DNA of 5,169 bases from Spirochaetaceae bacterium (lineage in GTDB: Bacteria > Spirochaetota > Spirochaetia > Treponematales > Breznakiellaceae), in assembly GCA_031290205.1 (NCBI GenBank), contig JAITNZ010000019.1, forward strand, positions 1-5,169, in the 5' to 3' direction. The translations under genes and the position numbers were made by a program. Shown here in pieces: positions 1 through 4,966 of the stretch (position 1 is the stretch's first letter; every line of letters begins with the position of its first letter). Below the pieces are notes generated by a model. The model did not search any database. It saw nothing but the letters and a program-made list of their open reading frames with translations, and was not told the DNA's origin.

Positions 1-166
1 TTGAGGGGGCTTCCTTAAGCCCCGCTACCAGGCTCTCATAACTTTCTTTCAATGACCTGCTTGCCTTTGCTACCTGTTTCGCCAGAAACCCACGGGAGAT
101 TTTTATCCCCAATACCGCCAAGGTGAGCCTGCTATTATTTCGTAGTGTTAGCTTTTTCTGCGCCAC
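1..166 (-). CDS. Unrecognised protein, N-terminal 55 residues (cut by left edge)
   Basis: An open frame reads leftward from a GTG at 166-164 to the window edge without a stop, giving 55 codons. It begins VAQKKLTLRNNSRLTLAVLG (GTG read as Met) and continues into a basic, probably helical stretch with many Lys, Arg, Ser and Ala. There is no Met in the visible part. An in-frame TAA lies about 17 codons upstream of the GTG, and GTG is the only ordinary start between them, although a TTG at about residue 16 is possible. The ribosome site is poor: only a GGAA about 12 bases upstream. No signal peptide or membrane segment is evident. I do not recognise the family. The frame looks coding because it has plausible residue composition and stays open, but 55 codons are few, so it could also be part of a repeat or a relic. 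Confidence 0.42.
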   Translation of the reverse strand, partial: MAQKKLTLRNNSRLTLAVLGIKISRGFLAKQVAKASRSLKESYESLVAGLKEAPS

Positions 167-302
167 GCCATGAACGATTCCGCAACAACACCCTATCGGG
201 TGCTGTTATTGGGCGGAGTAGTGCGCAACAACGTGTGCGCACCGCGCTGATACCGCTTTCTGAACAGTGGTTTTTGCTGGCGCTACGCTGTGCTGGGCAT
301 TG

Positions 303-445
303 CAGTGAAGTGCGCGGTAAGGAGCATGGTAGCGCTTAGCGCTGACCGAAGAAGCCTTCCCCCAACGCCCTCAACGTTTCGGGCGCAGTTACTGGGCGAG
401 GGGGATGCTTCCTCCGCTTCACCTACTCCTTTGGAAGCGCACCCC
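303..445 (-). repeat. Composite dispersed repeat, longest copy
   Basis: Read on the minus strand, this has two modules. The first (445-363) begins GGGGTGCGCTTCCAAA and contains CCCTCGCCC and GCGCCCGAAACGTTGAGGGC. It matches plus 2364-2478: 15 of 16 bases at the start and 42 of 55 without gaps over 417-363, with about 32 extra bases between these blocks in the other copy. The second module (363-303) begins GGGGGAAGGCTTCTTCGGTC and matches plus 3995-4072: 23 of 25, then a hairpin, then 21 of 27. The hairpin here is AGCGC/GCGCT with a three-base loop (331-343). No transposase, target duplication or conserved reading frame is apparent. It may be a non-autonomous mobile element, a REP-like element or a structured RNA. 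Counts were made by eye. Confidence 0.75.
351..411. other. Long interrupted inverted repeat with two competing partners
   Basis: The arm 351-370 (GAAGC, TTCCCCC, CGCCC) pairs with 394-411 (GGGCG, GGGGGA, GCTTC) to give about 16 base pairs with small internal bulges, enclosing 23 bases. The innermost CGCCC (366-370) could instead pair with a second GGGCG at 381-385. The two folds exclude each other locally, as in an attenuator, but no leader peptide or regulated gene sits in a position to support that role. It spans the junction of the two repeat modules. Confidence 0.55.
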
Positions 446-471
446 TGCTACGCAAGTGAGGTTAATTTTTT

Positions 472-496
472 CGTGAAATCAGGCGAAGATTTCACG
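472..496 (-). other. Perfect 9-bp hairpin overlapping the proS stop codon
   Basis: CGTGAAATC (472-480) pairs perfectly with GATTTCACG (488-496), leaving a 7-base loop. The proS stop TGA (494-492) is inside the stem. In the proS transcript the hairpin is followed by a run of A, not U, so it is not a standard intrinsic terminator in that direction. For plus-strand transcription the T run comes before the stem. It could protect the 3' end of the mRNA or be an incidental palindrome. AGGC in the loop could also pair with GCCT at 499-502. Confidence 0.5.
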
Positions 497-2267
497 GTGC
501 CTGAGTAGTTACGCGGATTTTCCCCGCAAGGTATTCAGCCGCCGCGCCGCATTCGACTAGTTCGGCTTGGTCGGCGCCGCGCCGCTTGATTTCAAACTTG
601 GGCGGCGTCTGGGCGAGGTTCTTATCGCCTACGACGACGCGGTAGGGGATGCCAATGAGGTCGGCGTCGTTGAACTTGACGCCGGCGCGTTCGGGGCGGT
701 CATCGAGCAGGACTTCCACGTTACGTTTTTGTAAATCGGAGGCGAGTGTGTCGGCAGCCGTCTTGACCGCGCCGTCGTATTTGACGGGCACTATCACCAC
801 GTGGAAGGGCGCAAGCGCTATGGGCCAGATGATGCCCGCCTCATCATGGTGTTCTTCGATAACGCTCGCGAGCGTGCGGTCGAGCCCAATGCCATAGCAG
901 CCCATCGTCGGGGTTTGGCTCTTGCCCGCCTCGTCAAGGTAGCTCACCTGCATTGCGCTCGTGTATTTTCTACCAAGTTTGAATATGTGCCCCAGCTCGT
1001 TGCCCTTCTTTTCGTCCAGTGCCGCGCCGCAGGAGGGGCAGCCGTCGCCCGCCTTGACCGTCCGCACATCGCAGACGAGCTGCGCCGTCCAGTCACGGCC
1101 GGCGCAGACATTTTTGTAATGCATATCCCGCTCGAGCGCGCCGGTAACGGCGCCCTGCATCGCCGTCGCCGTCTCGTCAGCGATTATCGGGACGCTGGAA
1201 AGCCCCACAGGTCCGGCAAAACCGATCGGCGCTCCGCTTAATCGCTCGACATCGCTGTCTGCGGCGAGGGCAACCTCCCCCGCTTTCAAGACGGCGGCGA
1301 GTTTTACTTCGTTCACCTCGAGGTCGCCCCGGATGCAGACGGCAAAGAATGTTTCCTTGGTGCAACCTGACTGCACCCCAGTCTCAGCCTGAAGGTCCGC
1401 CTCAACATTGAGCGCACGAAAAAAAAGCGTTTTGATAAATCTTTTCGCGTCAATTTTCAAAAAATCGCAGAGTTTCTTAATGGTTTTGACATTCGGCGTG
1501 TCGATTTTTTCGAGAAGCGGGATAGAGAGGGCGGGGGTGGGGGCGTCGCTCCTGCACGCTGCCTTCTCGACATTCGCCGCATACCCGCAGGACGGGCAGA
1601 GGAGCAGGGTATTGTCGCCGATGCTGCTCTCCACCATGAACTCCTCCGAGCCCGAGCCGCCCATCGCTCCGCTGTCCGCCTTCACCGGAATCACCGTGAG
1701 GGCGCAACGTTCGAAAATCCGCCTGTAGGCGCGCTCCATATCAGCATAGGTTTTATCGAGGCTGGCATCATCAGCATGAAACGAATAGGCGTCTTTCATC
1801 ACGAATTCGCGCCCTCGCATGACGCCGTAACGCGGGCGGATTTCATCACGATATTTTGTGTTAATCTGATAGAGGCTGAGGGGGAGCTGTTTGTAACTTT
1901 CAAGGTCTTCCCGCACAATGGCGGTAAGCGCCTCCTCCGCCGTCGGCGAAACGACAAAATCAGCGCCAAGCCGATTTTTCACGCGGAGCAACGCCGCCCC
2001 CATCGCCTCCCAGCGCCCGGATTCCTTCCAGAGTTCGCCGGGCACAACAACCGTCGGCTTGACCTCAAGCGACCCCGTGGCGTCCATCTCCTGTCGGATG
2101 ATCTGTTCGAGTTTGCGAAATGAACGCAGCCCCAAGGGCAGGTAGGCAAAAAGCCCGTTGGCAAGCTTCCGCATCATCCCCGCACGCAGCATCAGCCGAT
2201 GGCTCGCAATAAGCGCATCCCCGGGCACCTCACGCAAAGTAGGCAGATAAAATTCACTCAGTTTCAT
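492..2267 (-). CDS. proS: Prolyl-tRNA synthetase, bacterial type with editing insertion
   Basis: The enzyme attaches proline to tRNA-Pro in the cytoplasm using ATP and clears mischarged Ala-tRNA-Pro. The product is 591 residues, close to the usual 570 or so of the bacterial class II form. Motif 1 lies around residues 28-61, followed by the TAEE proline-binding loop (109-112). Motif 2 is YRDEIRPRYGVMRGREF (139-155) and motif 3 is GCYGIGLDR (456-464). The editing domain lies between motifs 2 and 3, roughly 225-405, with a lysine in RFIKT at 279, where the E. coli enzyme has its editing lysine, and GFAGPVG at 349-355. CPSC pairs occur at 224-227 and 410-413. The anticodon-binding domain covers about 487-585 (RPERAGVKFNDADLIGIPYRVVVG). 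The ATG at 2267 gives a family-typical N terminus (MKLSEFYLPTLREVPGDA). A GGGGAA ribosome site lies 11 bases upstream. The gene stands alone, with large gaps on both sides, and no convincing promoter was found. Confidence 0.98.
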   Translation of the reverse strand: MKLSEFYLPTLREVPGDALIASHRLMLRAGMMRKLANGLFAYLPLGLRSFRKLEQIIRQEMDATGSLEVKPTVVVPGELWKESGRWEAMGAALLRVKNRLGADFVVSPTAEEALTAIVREDLESYKQLPLSLYQINTKYRDEIRPRYGVMRGREFVMKDAYSFHADDASLDKTYADMERAYRRIFERCALTVIPVKADSGAMGGSGSEEFMVESSIGDNTLLLCPSCGYAANVEKAACRSDAPTPALSIPLLEKIDTPNVKTIKKLCDFLKIDAKRFIKTLFFRALNVEADLQAETGVQSGCTKETFFAVCIRGDLEVNEVKLAAVLKAGEVALAADSDVERLSGAPIGFAGPVGLSSVPIIADETATAMQGAVTGALERDMHYKNVCAGRDWTAQLVCDVRTVKAGDGCPSCGAALDEKKGNELGHIFKLGRKYTSAMQVSYLDEAGKSQTPTMGCYGIGLDRTLASVIEEHHDEAGIIWPIALAPFHVVIVPVKYDGAVKTAADTLASDLQKRNVEVLLDDRPERAGVKFNDADLIGIPYRVVVGDKNLAQTPPKFEIKRRGADQAELVECGAAAEYLAGKIRVTTQAP

Positions 2268-2363
2268 AGTTGTTATGGTTCCCCGTACAGTTTTCGTTAC
2301 TCAATGTCATACATTTCAATCGTAATAGAAAAAAAGGAAAAAGACAAGGCTTCAGCACATCTC

Positions 2364-2478
2364 GGGGTGCACTTCCAAATTCTGGGTAAATCAGGTTGGC
2401 GCTATGGAAATCTCCAGTATAAGGCGGGGGAAGTCGACCCCTCGCCCGATAATTGCACCCGAACCGGTGAGGGTGTTT
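2364..2478 (+). repeat. Dispersed repeat, first module only
   Basis: This plus-strand copy matches the minus strand of 445-363. GGGGTGCACTTCCAAA (2364-2379) matches 15 of 16 bases, and 2424-2478 matches 42 of 55 without gaps, sharing CCCTCGCCC, GCACCCGAA-type sequence and GAGGGTGTT-type sequence. About 32 extra bases (roughly 2391-2423) separate the blocks. The second module does not follow: after 2478 the sequence becomes unrelated. Differences are scattered, and when read as a protein frame most change the residue, so conservation of a peptide is unlikely. Confidence 0.7.
2423..2446. other. GC-rich hairpin inside the second repeat copy
   Basis: GGCGGGGG (2423-2430) pairs with CCCC, a bulged T, then CGCC (2438-2446), giving 8 base pairs around a 7-base loop (AAGTCGA). 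At the matching position of the 303-445 copy the 5' G-rich part has changed, and those bases pair instead with the 351-370 arm, so the fold differs between the copies. No T run follows on either strand. Confidence 0.45.
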
Positions 2479-2497
2479 ACGCAATTAATCTAGCACG

Positions 2498-2673
2498 GCG
2501 TAGCGCAAGGGATTGGAGCGGCGCGTAGCGTTCCCGCACCCGCAGGGTGTTTCATAGGGCTTTTTGTTTGCTCTGGGTGCATCGCGCCCAGCTGCGGTGA
2601 AGGCTTGTGGTGAATTTGCGGGAATGGAGCGTAGCGGAACCGCGTAAAGCCCGACCCCGCGCGTAGCGCGGGG
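2498..2673. repeat. GCGTAGCG-rich patch with short GC hairpins
   Basis: The octamer GCGTAGCG occurs four times here, at 2498-2505, 2523-2530, 2629-2636 and 2661-2668. GGGATTGGAGCG (2509-2520) and GGGAATGGAGCG (2620-2631) form a direct repeat, each leading into TAGCG with a 5-base difference in spacing. Hairpins are CCCCGCGC/GCGCGGGG with a GTA loop (2655-2673), CACCC/GGGTG with a GCA loop (2537-2549) and CTGGGTG/CGCCCAG (2573-2591, one G-U pair). This resembles short intergenic palindromic repeats of the REP kind. I do not recognise a named family. Confidence 0.6.
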
Positions 2674-2760
2674 ATGCGCCCATACTGATGGTCCCCGAAT
2701 TTGAAAGTGCCCCCCTCTTTCTATCTTACCGGGCAGATTTGACGGATACACTGAAAGTGC

Positions 2761-3558
2761 TTAGACGCCCTGTTGCGCAAGGAATGCTTTTTTGTCTGAG
2801 GAGCGCATCATCGCCTCGCCGATGAGGGCGGCGTCAACACCGGCGGCGCGTAAGGCGGCAATATCGGCTGCCGTACTGATTCCGCTCTCCGCAACAAAGA
2901 TTTTATCTCGCGGGACACAAGAGCGCAGGCGGAGCGAATTCCGCAGGTCAACCGTAAAAGTCTTGAGGTCGCGGTTGTTCACCCCGATGATACGCGCCCC
3001 CGCCGCCAGCGCGTTCCGCACTTCAAGCTCATCGTGAGCCTCGACGAGCGCGTCAAGCCTCAGCATACGCGCAATCAGCATGAATTCCTCGAGCGTTTCG
3101 GTGTCCAACAGCGAAACAATCAACAGGATAGCCGACGCACCGAGGAGCTTTGCCTCGTAAATTTGATAAGCATCGATGATAAAATCTTTGCGTAACACGG
3201 GGACGCTCACCGTTTGCGCGATTTCCGCTAGATAACTGTTGCAGCCCTTAAAAAAATCAGGCTCGGTGAGCACCGAAATTGCCGCCGCACCGGCATCCTC
3301 GTATTCGGCGGCTATGTCGAGATAGGGAAAATCCTCCGCGATAAGCCCCTTCGAGGGGGATGCCCGCTTCACTTCGCATATAAACGAGAGTTTTGGTGCA
3401 CGGAGCGCCCGCTCGAAGCGCAAGGGCTCGTCTGCGCGGACGGCGTGTTCCGAAGCAGCCACCGTTTCGGCGTTGCGGCGGATGGTATCCAGCGAAATCT
3501 GTGCTTTCGAGCGAGCCACTCGTAATTTTGCGGCGTTTGCTATATCATCTAATATCAT
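2761..3558 (-). CDS. trpC: Indole-3-glycerol phosphate synthase
   Basis: The enzyme closes the ring of carboxyphenylamino-deoxyribulose phosphate to indole-3-glycerol phosphate, the fourth step of tryptophan synthesis from chorismate. The product from the chosen start is 265 residues, normal for the single-domain TIM-barrel enzyme. The catalytic set is complete: Glu62 and Lys64 in CEVKRASPSKG, Lys124 in VLRKDFIID, Glu173 in LVEAHDE, Asn194 in GVNNRDL, and Glu224-Ser225 in VAESGIS. Phosphate-binding glycines lie near the C terminus (IGEAMM). An in-frame ATG 17 codons upstream (3609) would add MIPSSKNAKLGFLRNRT, which is not typical of the family. The ATG at 3558 gives the usual MILDDIANAAK beginning and has a good ribosome site. 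There is no fused trpF domain and no other trp gene in view. The gene is divergent from ridA. Confidence 0.97.
   Translation of the reverse strand: MILDDIANAAKLRVARSKAQISLDTIRRNAETVAASEHAVRADEPLRFERALRAPKLSFICEVKRASPSKGLIAEDFPYLDIAAEYEDAGAAAISVLTEPDFFKGCNSYLAEIAQTVSVPVLRKDFIIDAYQIYEAKLLGASAILLIVSLLDTETLEEFMLIARMLRLDALVEAHDELEVRNALAAGARIIGVNNRDLKTFTVDLRNSLRLRSCVPRDKIFVAESGISTAADIAALRAAGVDAALIGEAMMRSSDKKAFLAQQGV
3528..3555 (+). promoter_or_regulatory. Weak candidate promoter for ridA
   Basis: TTGCGG (3528-3533) and TAATAT (3550-3555) are 16 bases apart, upstream of ridA and inside the start of trpC. Each box matches the sigma-70 consensus at only three or four of six positions. The 52-bp gap between the divergent starts is short, so promoters for both genes must lie in the gap or overlap the coding starts. 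For trpC a TTGATA is present on the minus strand with only a poor -10 behind it. Confidence 0.22.
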
Positions 3559-3565
3559 AGTTCGG

Positions 3566-3571
3566 TTCCTT
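3566..3571 (-). promoter_or_regulatory. Ribosome binding site that decides the trpC start
   Basis: On the minus strand AAGGAA lies 7 bases before the ATG at 3558. It supports that start over the in-frame ATG at 3609, which would place the trpC start one base from the ridA start on the other strand. Confidence 0.75.
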
Positions 3572-3610
3572 AAGAATCCGAGCTTAGCATTTTTAGAGGA
3601 TGGTATCAAG

Positions 3611-3988
3611 ATGAAAGTAATTCAAACAAACGAGGCGCCCGCCGCCATTGGTCCCTATTCGCAGGGCTTTGTCGTGGGCAAGCTCGTTTTTACATCGGGG
3701 CAGCTTCCCCTTTCGCCGCAGAGCGGAGAGATAGCAGGCAAGACGGCGGCGGAACAGGCGGAACAGTGCATCAAAAACCTCAAGGCGGTGCTGGAAAGCG
3801 CGGGATCATCTCTTGCCAAAGTGATAAAAACAACATGCTTTCTTGCCGACATGAACGATTTTGCCGCCTTCAACGAGGTCTACGCAAAACACTTTACCGG
3901 TAAGCCCGCCCGCTCCTGCATCGCCGTCAAAGCACTCCCGAAAAACGCCCTCGTGGAAATAGAAGCAGTAGCGGAAGGCGATATATAG
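3611..3988 (+). CDS. ridA: RidA family reactive intermediate deaminase
   Basis: RidA (YjgF/YER057c/UK114 family) hydrolyses 2-aminoacrylate and related enamines or imines released by PLP enzymes such as serine/threonine dehydratase, protecting other PLP enzymes. It is usually a cytoplasmic homotrimer. The product is 125 residues, the typical length. Family marks are AAIGPYSQG (11-19), VFTSGQLPLSPQSGE (26-40), the active-site arginine in PARSCIAV (Arg101, matching Arg105 of E. coli RidA, with Cys103 beside it) and Glu118 in VEIEAVA. The full set places it in the deaminating RidA subgroup rather than the Rid1-7 paralogues that lack the arginine, though that sub-assignment is by eye. The ATG at 3611 follows AGAGGA by 10 bases. 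The gene is divergent from trpC and 138 bp ahead of mtnP, which reads the same way but is probably transcribed separately. Confidence 0.95.
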   Translation: MKVIQTNEAPAAIGPYSQGFVVGKLVFTSGQLPLSPQSGEIAGKTAAEQAEQCIKNLKAVLESAGSSLAKVIKTTCFLADMNDFAAFNEVYAKHFTGKPARSCIAVKALPKNALVEIEAVAEGDI

Positions 3989-4099
3989 ATAATGGGGGGA
4001 AGGCTTTCTCGGTCAGCGCACGCGCACTATGTGCACGCGCTGCTGCCATACTCCTAGCCGCGCGCTTTGCTGTTAGGGCTTTATCCATAGTCCATTATC
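3988..4099. repeat. 8-bp inverted repeat bracketing the ridA-mtnP spacer element
   Basis: GATAATGG (3988-3995) and CCATTATC (4092-4099) are perfect inverted copies 96 bases apart, starting at the last base of the ridA stop. They enclose the dispersed repeat. They could be terminal repeats of a small mobile element or the closing stem of a spacer RNA fold. No flanking direct duplication is visible, and the other repeat copies do not show these ends. Confidence 0.45.
3995..4072 (+). repeat. Dispersed repeat, second module only, with enlarged hairpin
   Basis: This copy matches the minus strand of 363-303. Bases 3995-4019 agree at 23 of 25 positions, and 4046-4072 at 21 of 27, most differences being transitions. 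Between them both copies have a hairpin: here CAGCGC (4014-4019) pairs with GCGCTG (4037-4042), with an inner GCAC/GTGC and a TAT loop. In the other copy the same arms close on three bases. The first module is absent because ridA coding sequence lies directly upstream. No T run follows, so it is not an obvious ridA terminator. Confidence 0.72.
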
Positions 4100-4110
4100 C
4101 AACACTTAAC

Positions 4111-4117
4111 AGAGGAG
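4111..4117 (+). promoter_or_regulatory. Strong ribosome binding site for mtnP
   Basis: AGAGGAG lies 9 bases before the ATG at 4127, a near-ideal Shine-Dalgarno that fixes the mtnP start. No convincing -35/-10 pair was found between the repeat element and this site. Confidence 0.8.
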
Positions 4118-4126
4118 TTATACTAC

Positions 4127-4909
4127 ATGGCAATTATCGGAATCATTGGCGGGAGCGGATTGGACAATCCCGACATACTTTTAAACGCGCGCGACGAGAG
4201 CATCAATACACCTTATGGCGTGCCCTCGTCGCCCTTGAAATGCGGGACGATTGGCGGTGTCGAAGTTGTGTTGCTCGGACGGCACGGGCGGGAACACACT
4301 ATTCCGCCGACACAGGTAAATTATCGCGCCAATATCGCGGCACTGAAGGAGGCGGGTTGCACCCATATCGTGGCAACGACCGCAGTAGGATCGCTCCGTG
4401 AAGAAATTAAACGCGGCGATCTGGTTATTATCGACCAGTTTATCGATTTCACCAAACAGCGGAAGATGAGCTACCACGAATCATTCCAGCCGCATAGTCC
4501 GGTGCATACACCGATGGCAGACCCTTACGACGCCGCTCTGCGAAAGATTCTTATTGATGAATGCCGAGCGCTGGGTTACCGCTTCCATGATCGCGGTTGC
4601 GTGATAACAATTGAAGGTCCGCGTTTCTCTACCCGTGCCGAGTCCTCTATGTTCCGCGCGTGGGGCGCCGATATTATCAATATGTCGATTGCGACCGAGA
4701 CCATGCTGGCGAACGAAGCCGGCATCCCCTATGCGGCGGTGGCAATGAGTACCGACTACGATTCATGGCGCAACGACGAGGAACCGGTTACCTGGGAGGC
4801 AATCTCAAAAGTTTTCGCCGAAAACGCGGCAAAGGTAACAACGCTCCTGTCGAGAATAATTCTCCAGCACTTCCCACACCCAGCATCCCCGCCCGCTCCG
4901 TGTTTTTAA
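4127..4909 (+). CDS. mtnP: S-methyl-5'-thioadenosine phosphorylase
   Basis: The enzyme splits methylthioadenosine, the by-product of polyamine synthesis, with phosphate into adenine and 5-methylthioribose 1-phosphate, feeding adenine and methionine salvage. The product is 260 residues of the PNP/MTAP family 2. Visible motifs are IGIIGGSGL (4-12), LGRHGREH (50-57, phosphate), TTAVGSL (84-90), EGPRFSTRAES (163-173), NMS (185-187) and STDYDSW (208-214). The aspartates at 210 and 212 match human MTAP Asp220 and Asp222 and point to a 6-aminopurine; purine nucleoside or methylthioinosine phosphorylases have Asn there. The N terminus is complete. The C terminus is odd: after LLSRIILQHF it ends in a proline-rich tail (PHPASPPAPCF), lacking the last helix usual in the family. 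Dropping one T from the five at 4903-4907 would extend the frame to a stop at 4971-4973. Function is sure; whether the 3' end is intact is not. Confidence 0.93.
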   Translation: MAIIGIIGGSGLDNPDILLNARDESINTPYGVPSSPLKCGTIGGVEVVLLGRHGREHTIPPTQVNYRANIAALKEAGCTHIVATTAVGSLREEIKRGDLVIIDQFIDFTKQRKMSYHESFQPHSPVHTPMADPYDAALRKILIDECRALGYRFHDRGCVITIEGPRFSTRAESSMFRAWGADIINMSIATETMLANEAGIPYAAVAMSTDYDSWRNDEEPVTWEAISKVFAENAAKVTTLLSRIILQHFPHPASPPAPCF

Positions 4910-4931
4910 TGCGCTCGCCCGGTCGCCCCTG

Positions 4932-4960
4932 TTGCGCGAGCTCGCGTTTTGCGCTAGAGT
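4932..4960 (+). promoter_or_regulatory. Candidate promoter for the right-edge gene
   Basis: TTGCGC (4932-4937) and TAGAGT (4955-4960) are 17 bases apart, with three and four consensus matches. If used, transcription would begin close to the ATG at 4967 and the message would have almost no leader. A 12-base palindrome, CGCGAGCTCGCG (4935-4946), followed by four T, lies within the spacer and could act instead as a weak mtnP terminator or an operator. Confidence 0.22.
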
Positions 4961-4966
4961 GTCTTT

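Larger units (their letters stand above)
167..491. other. Gene-free stretch between the left-edge gene and proS
   Basis: I find no convincing gene in these 325 bases. The plus-strand frames at 145-339 and 290-508 run through repeat DNA, have no ribosome site and match nothing known to me. The stretch contains a 7-bp hairpin (GTGCGCA 221-227 with TGCGCAC 236-242), one copy of CGCTACGC (281-288, the reverse complement of the octamer in the proS-trpC gap), the composite repeat at 303-445, and a perfect 9-bp hairpin that reaches into the proS stop. No clear promoter was found for the left-edge gene. Confidence 0.6.
2268..2760. other. 493-bp gene-free stretch between trpC and proS
   Basis: No gene is supported here. 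Minus-strand frames at 2254-2484 and 2485-2751 and a plus frame at 2199-2528 have unconvincing composition and run through repeats. The proS-proximal part (2268-2360) is A+T-richer and is where the proS promoter should be, but I see no good -35/-10 pair. The repeat copy at 2364-2478 follows, then the GCGTAGCG patch (2498-2673), then ordinary sequence up to the trpC stop. TGAAAGTGC occurs at 2702-2710 and 2752-2760. No T-run hairpin terminator for trpC is visible. Confidence 0.6.

Noticed and set aside
145..508. Two overlapping plus-strand frames (145-339 and 290-508) that might encode small proteins
   Set aside because: They cross the dispersed repeat, have no ribosome site, and differences between repeat copies mostly change the encoded residue, so there is no sign of protein-level selection.
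801..1241. Long plus-strand frame (146 codons) opposite proS, and other frames antisense to proS, trpC and mtnP
   Set aside because: They lie entirely within strongly conserved genes on the other strand or frame and are expected in G+C-rich coding DNA.
2571..2591. Possible tRNA or small structured RNA in the GC-rich patch
   Set aside because: No cloverleaf, T-arm consensus or anticodon stem can be formed; only isolated short hairpins are present.
2254..2751. Minus-strand frames in the trpC-proS gap (2254-2484, 2485-2751)
   Set aside because: They run through GC-rich repeats, have no recognisable protein features, and the first overlaps the proS start.
2702..2760. TGAAAGTGC repeated at 2702-2710 and 2752-2760
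   Set aside because: Two 9-base copies without other similarity around them; too short to call a repeat element, though the exact 50-base spacing is noted.
3559..3609. A longer trpC starting at the ATG at 3609
   Set aside because: The extra 17 residues do not resemble the family, and the ATG at 3558 has AAGGAA seven bases upstream.
4014..4042. Hairpin after ridA as an intrinsic terminator
   Set aside because: No T run follows it, and the same hairpin occurs within another repeat copy not placed after a gene in that orientation.
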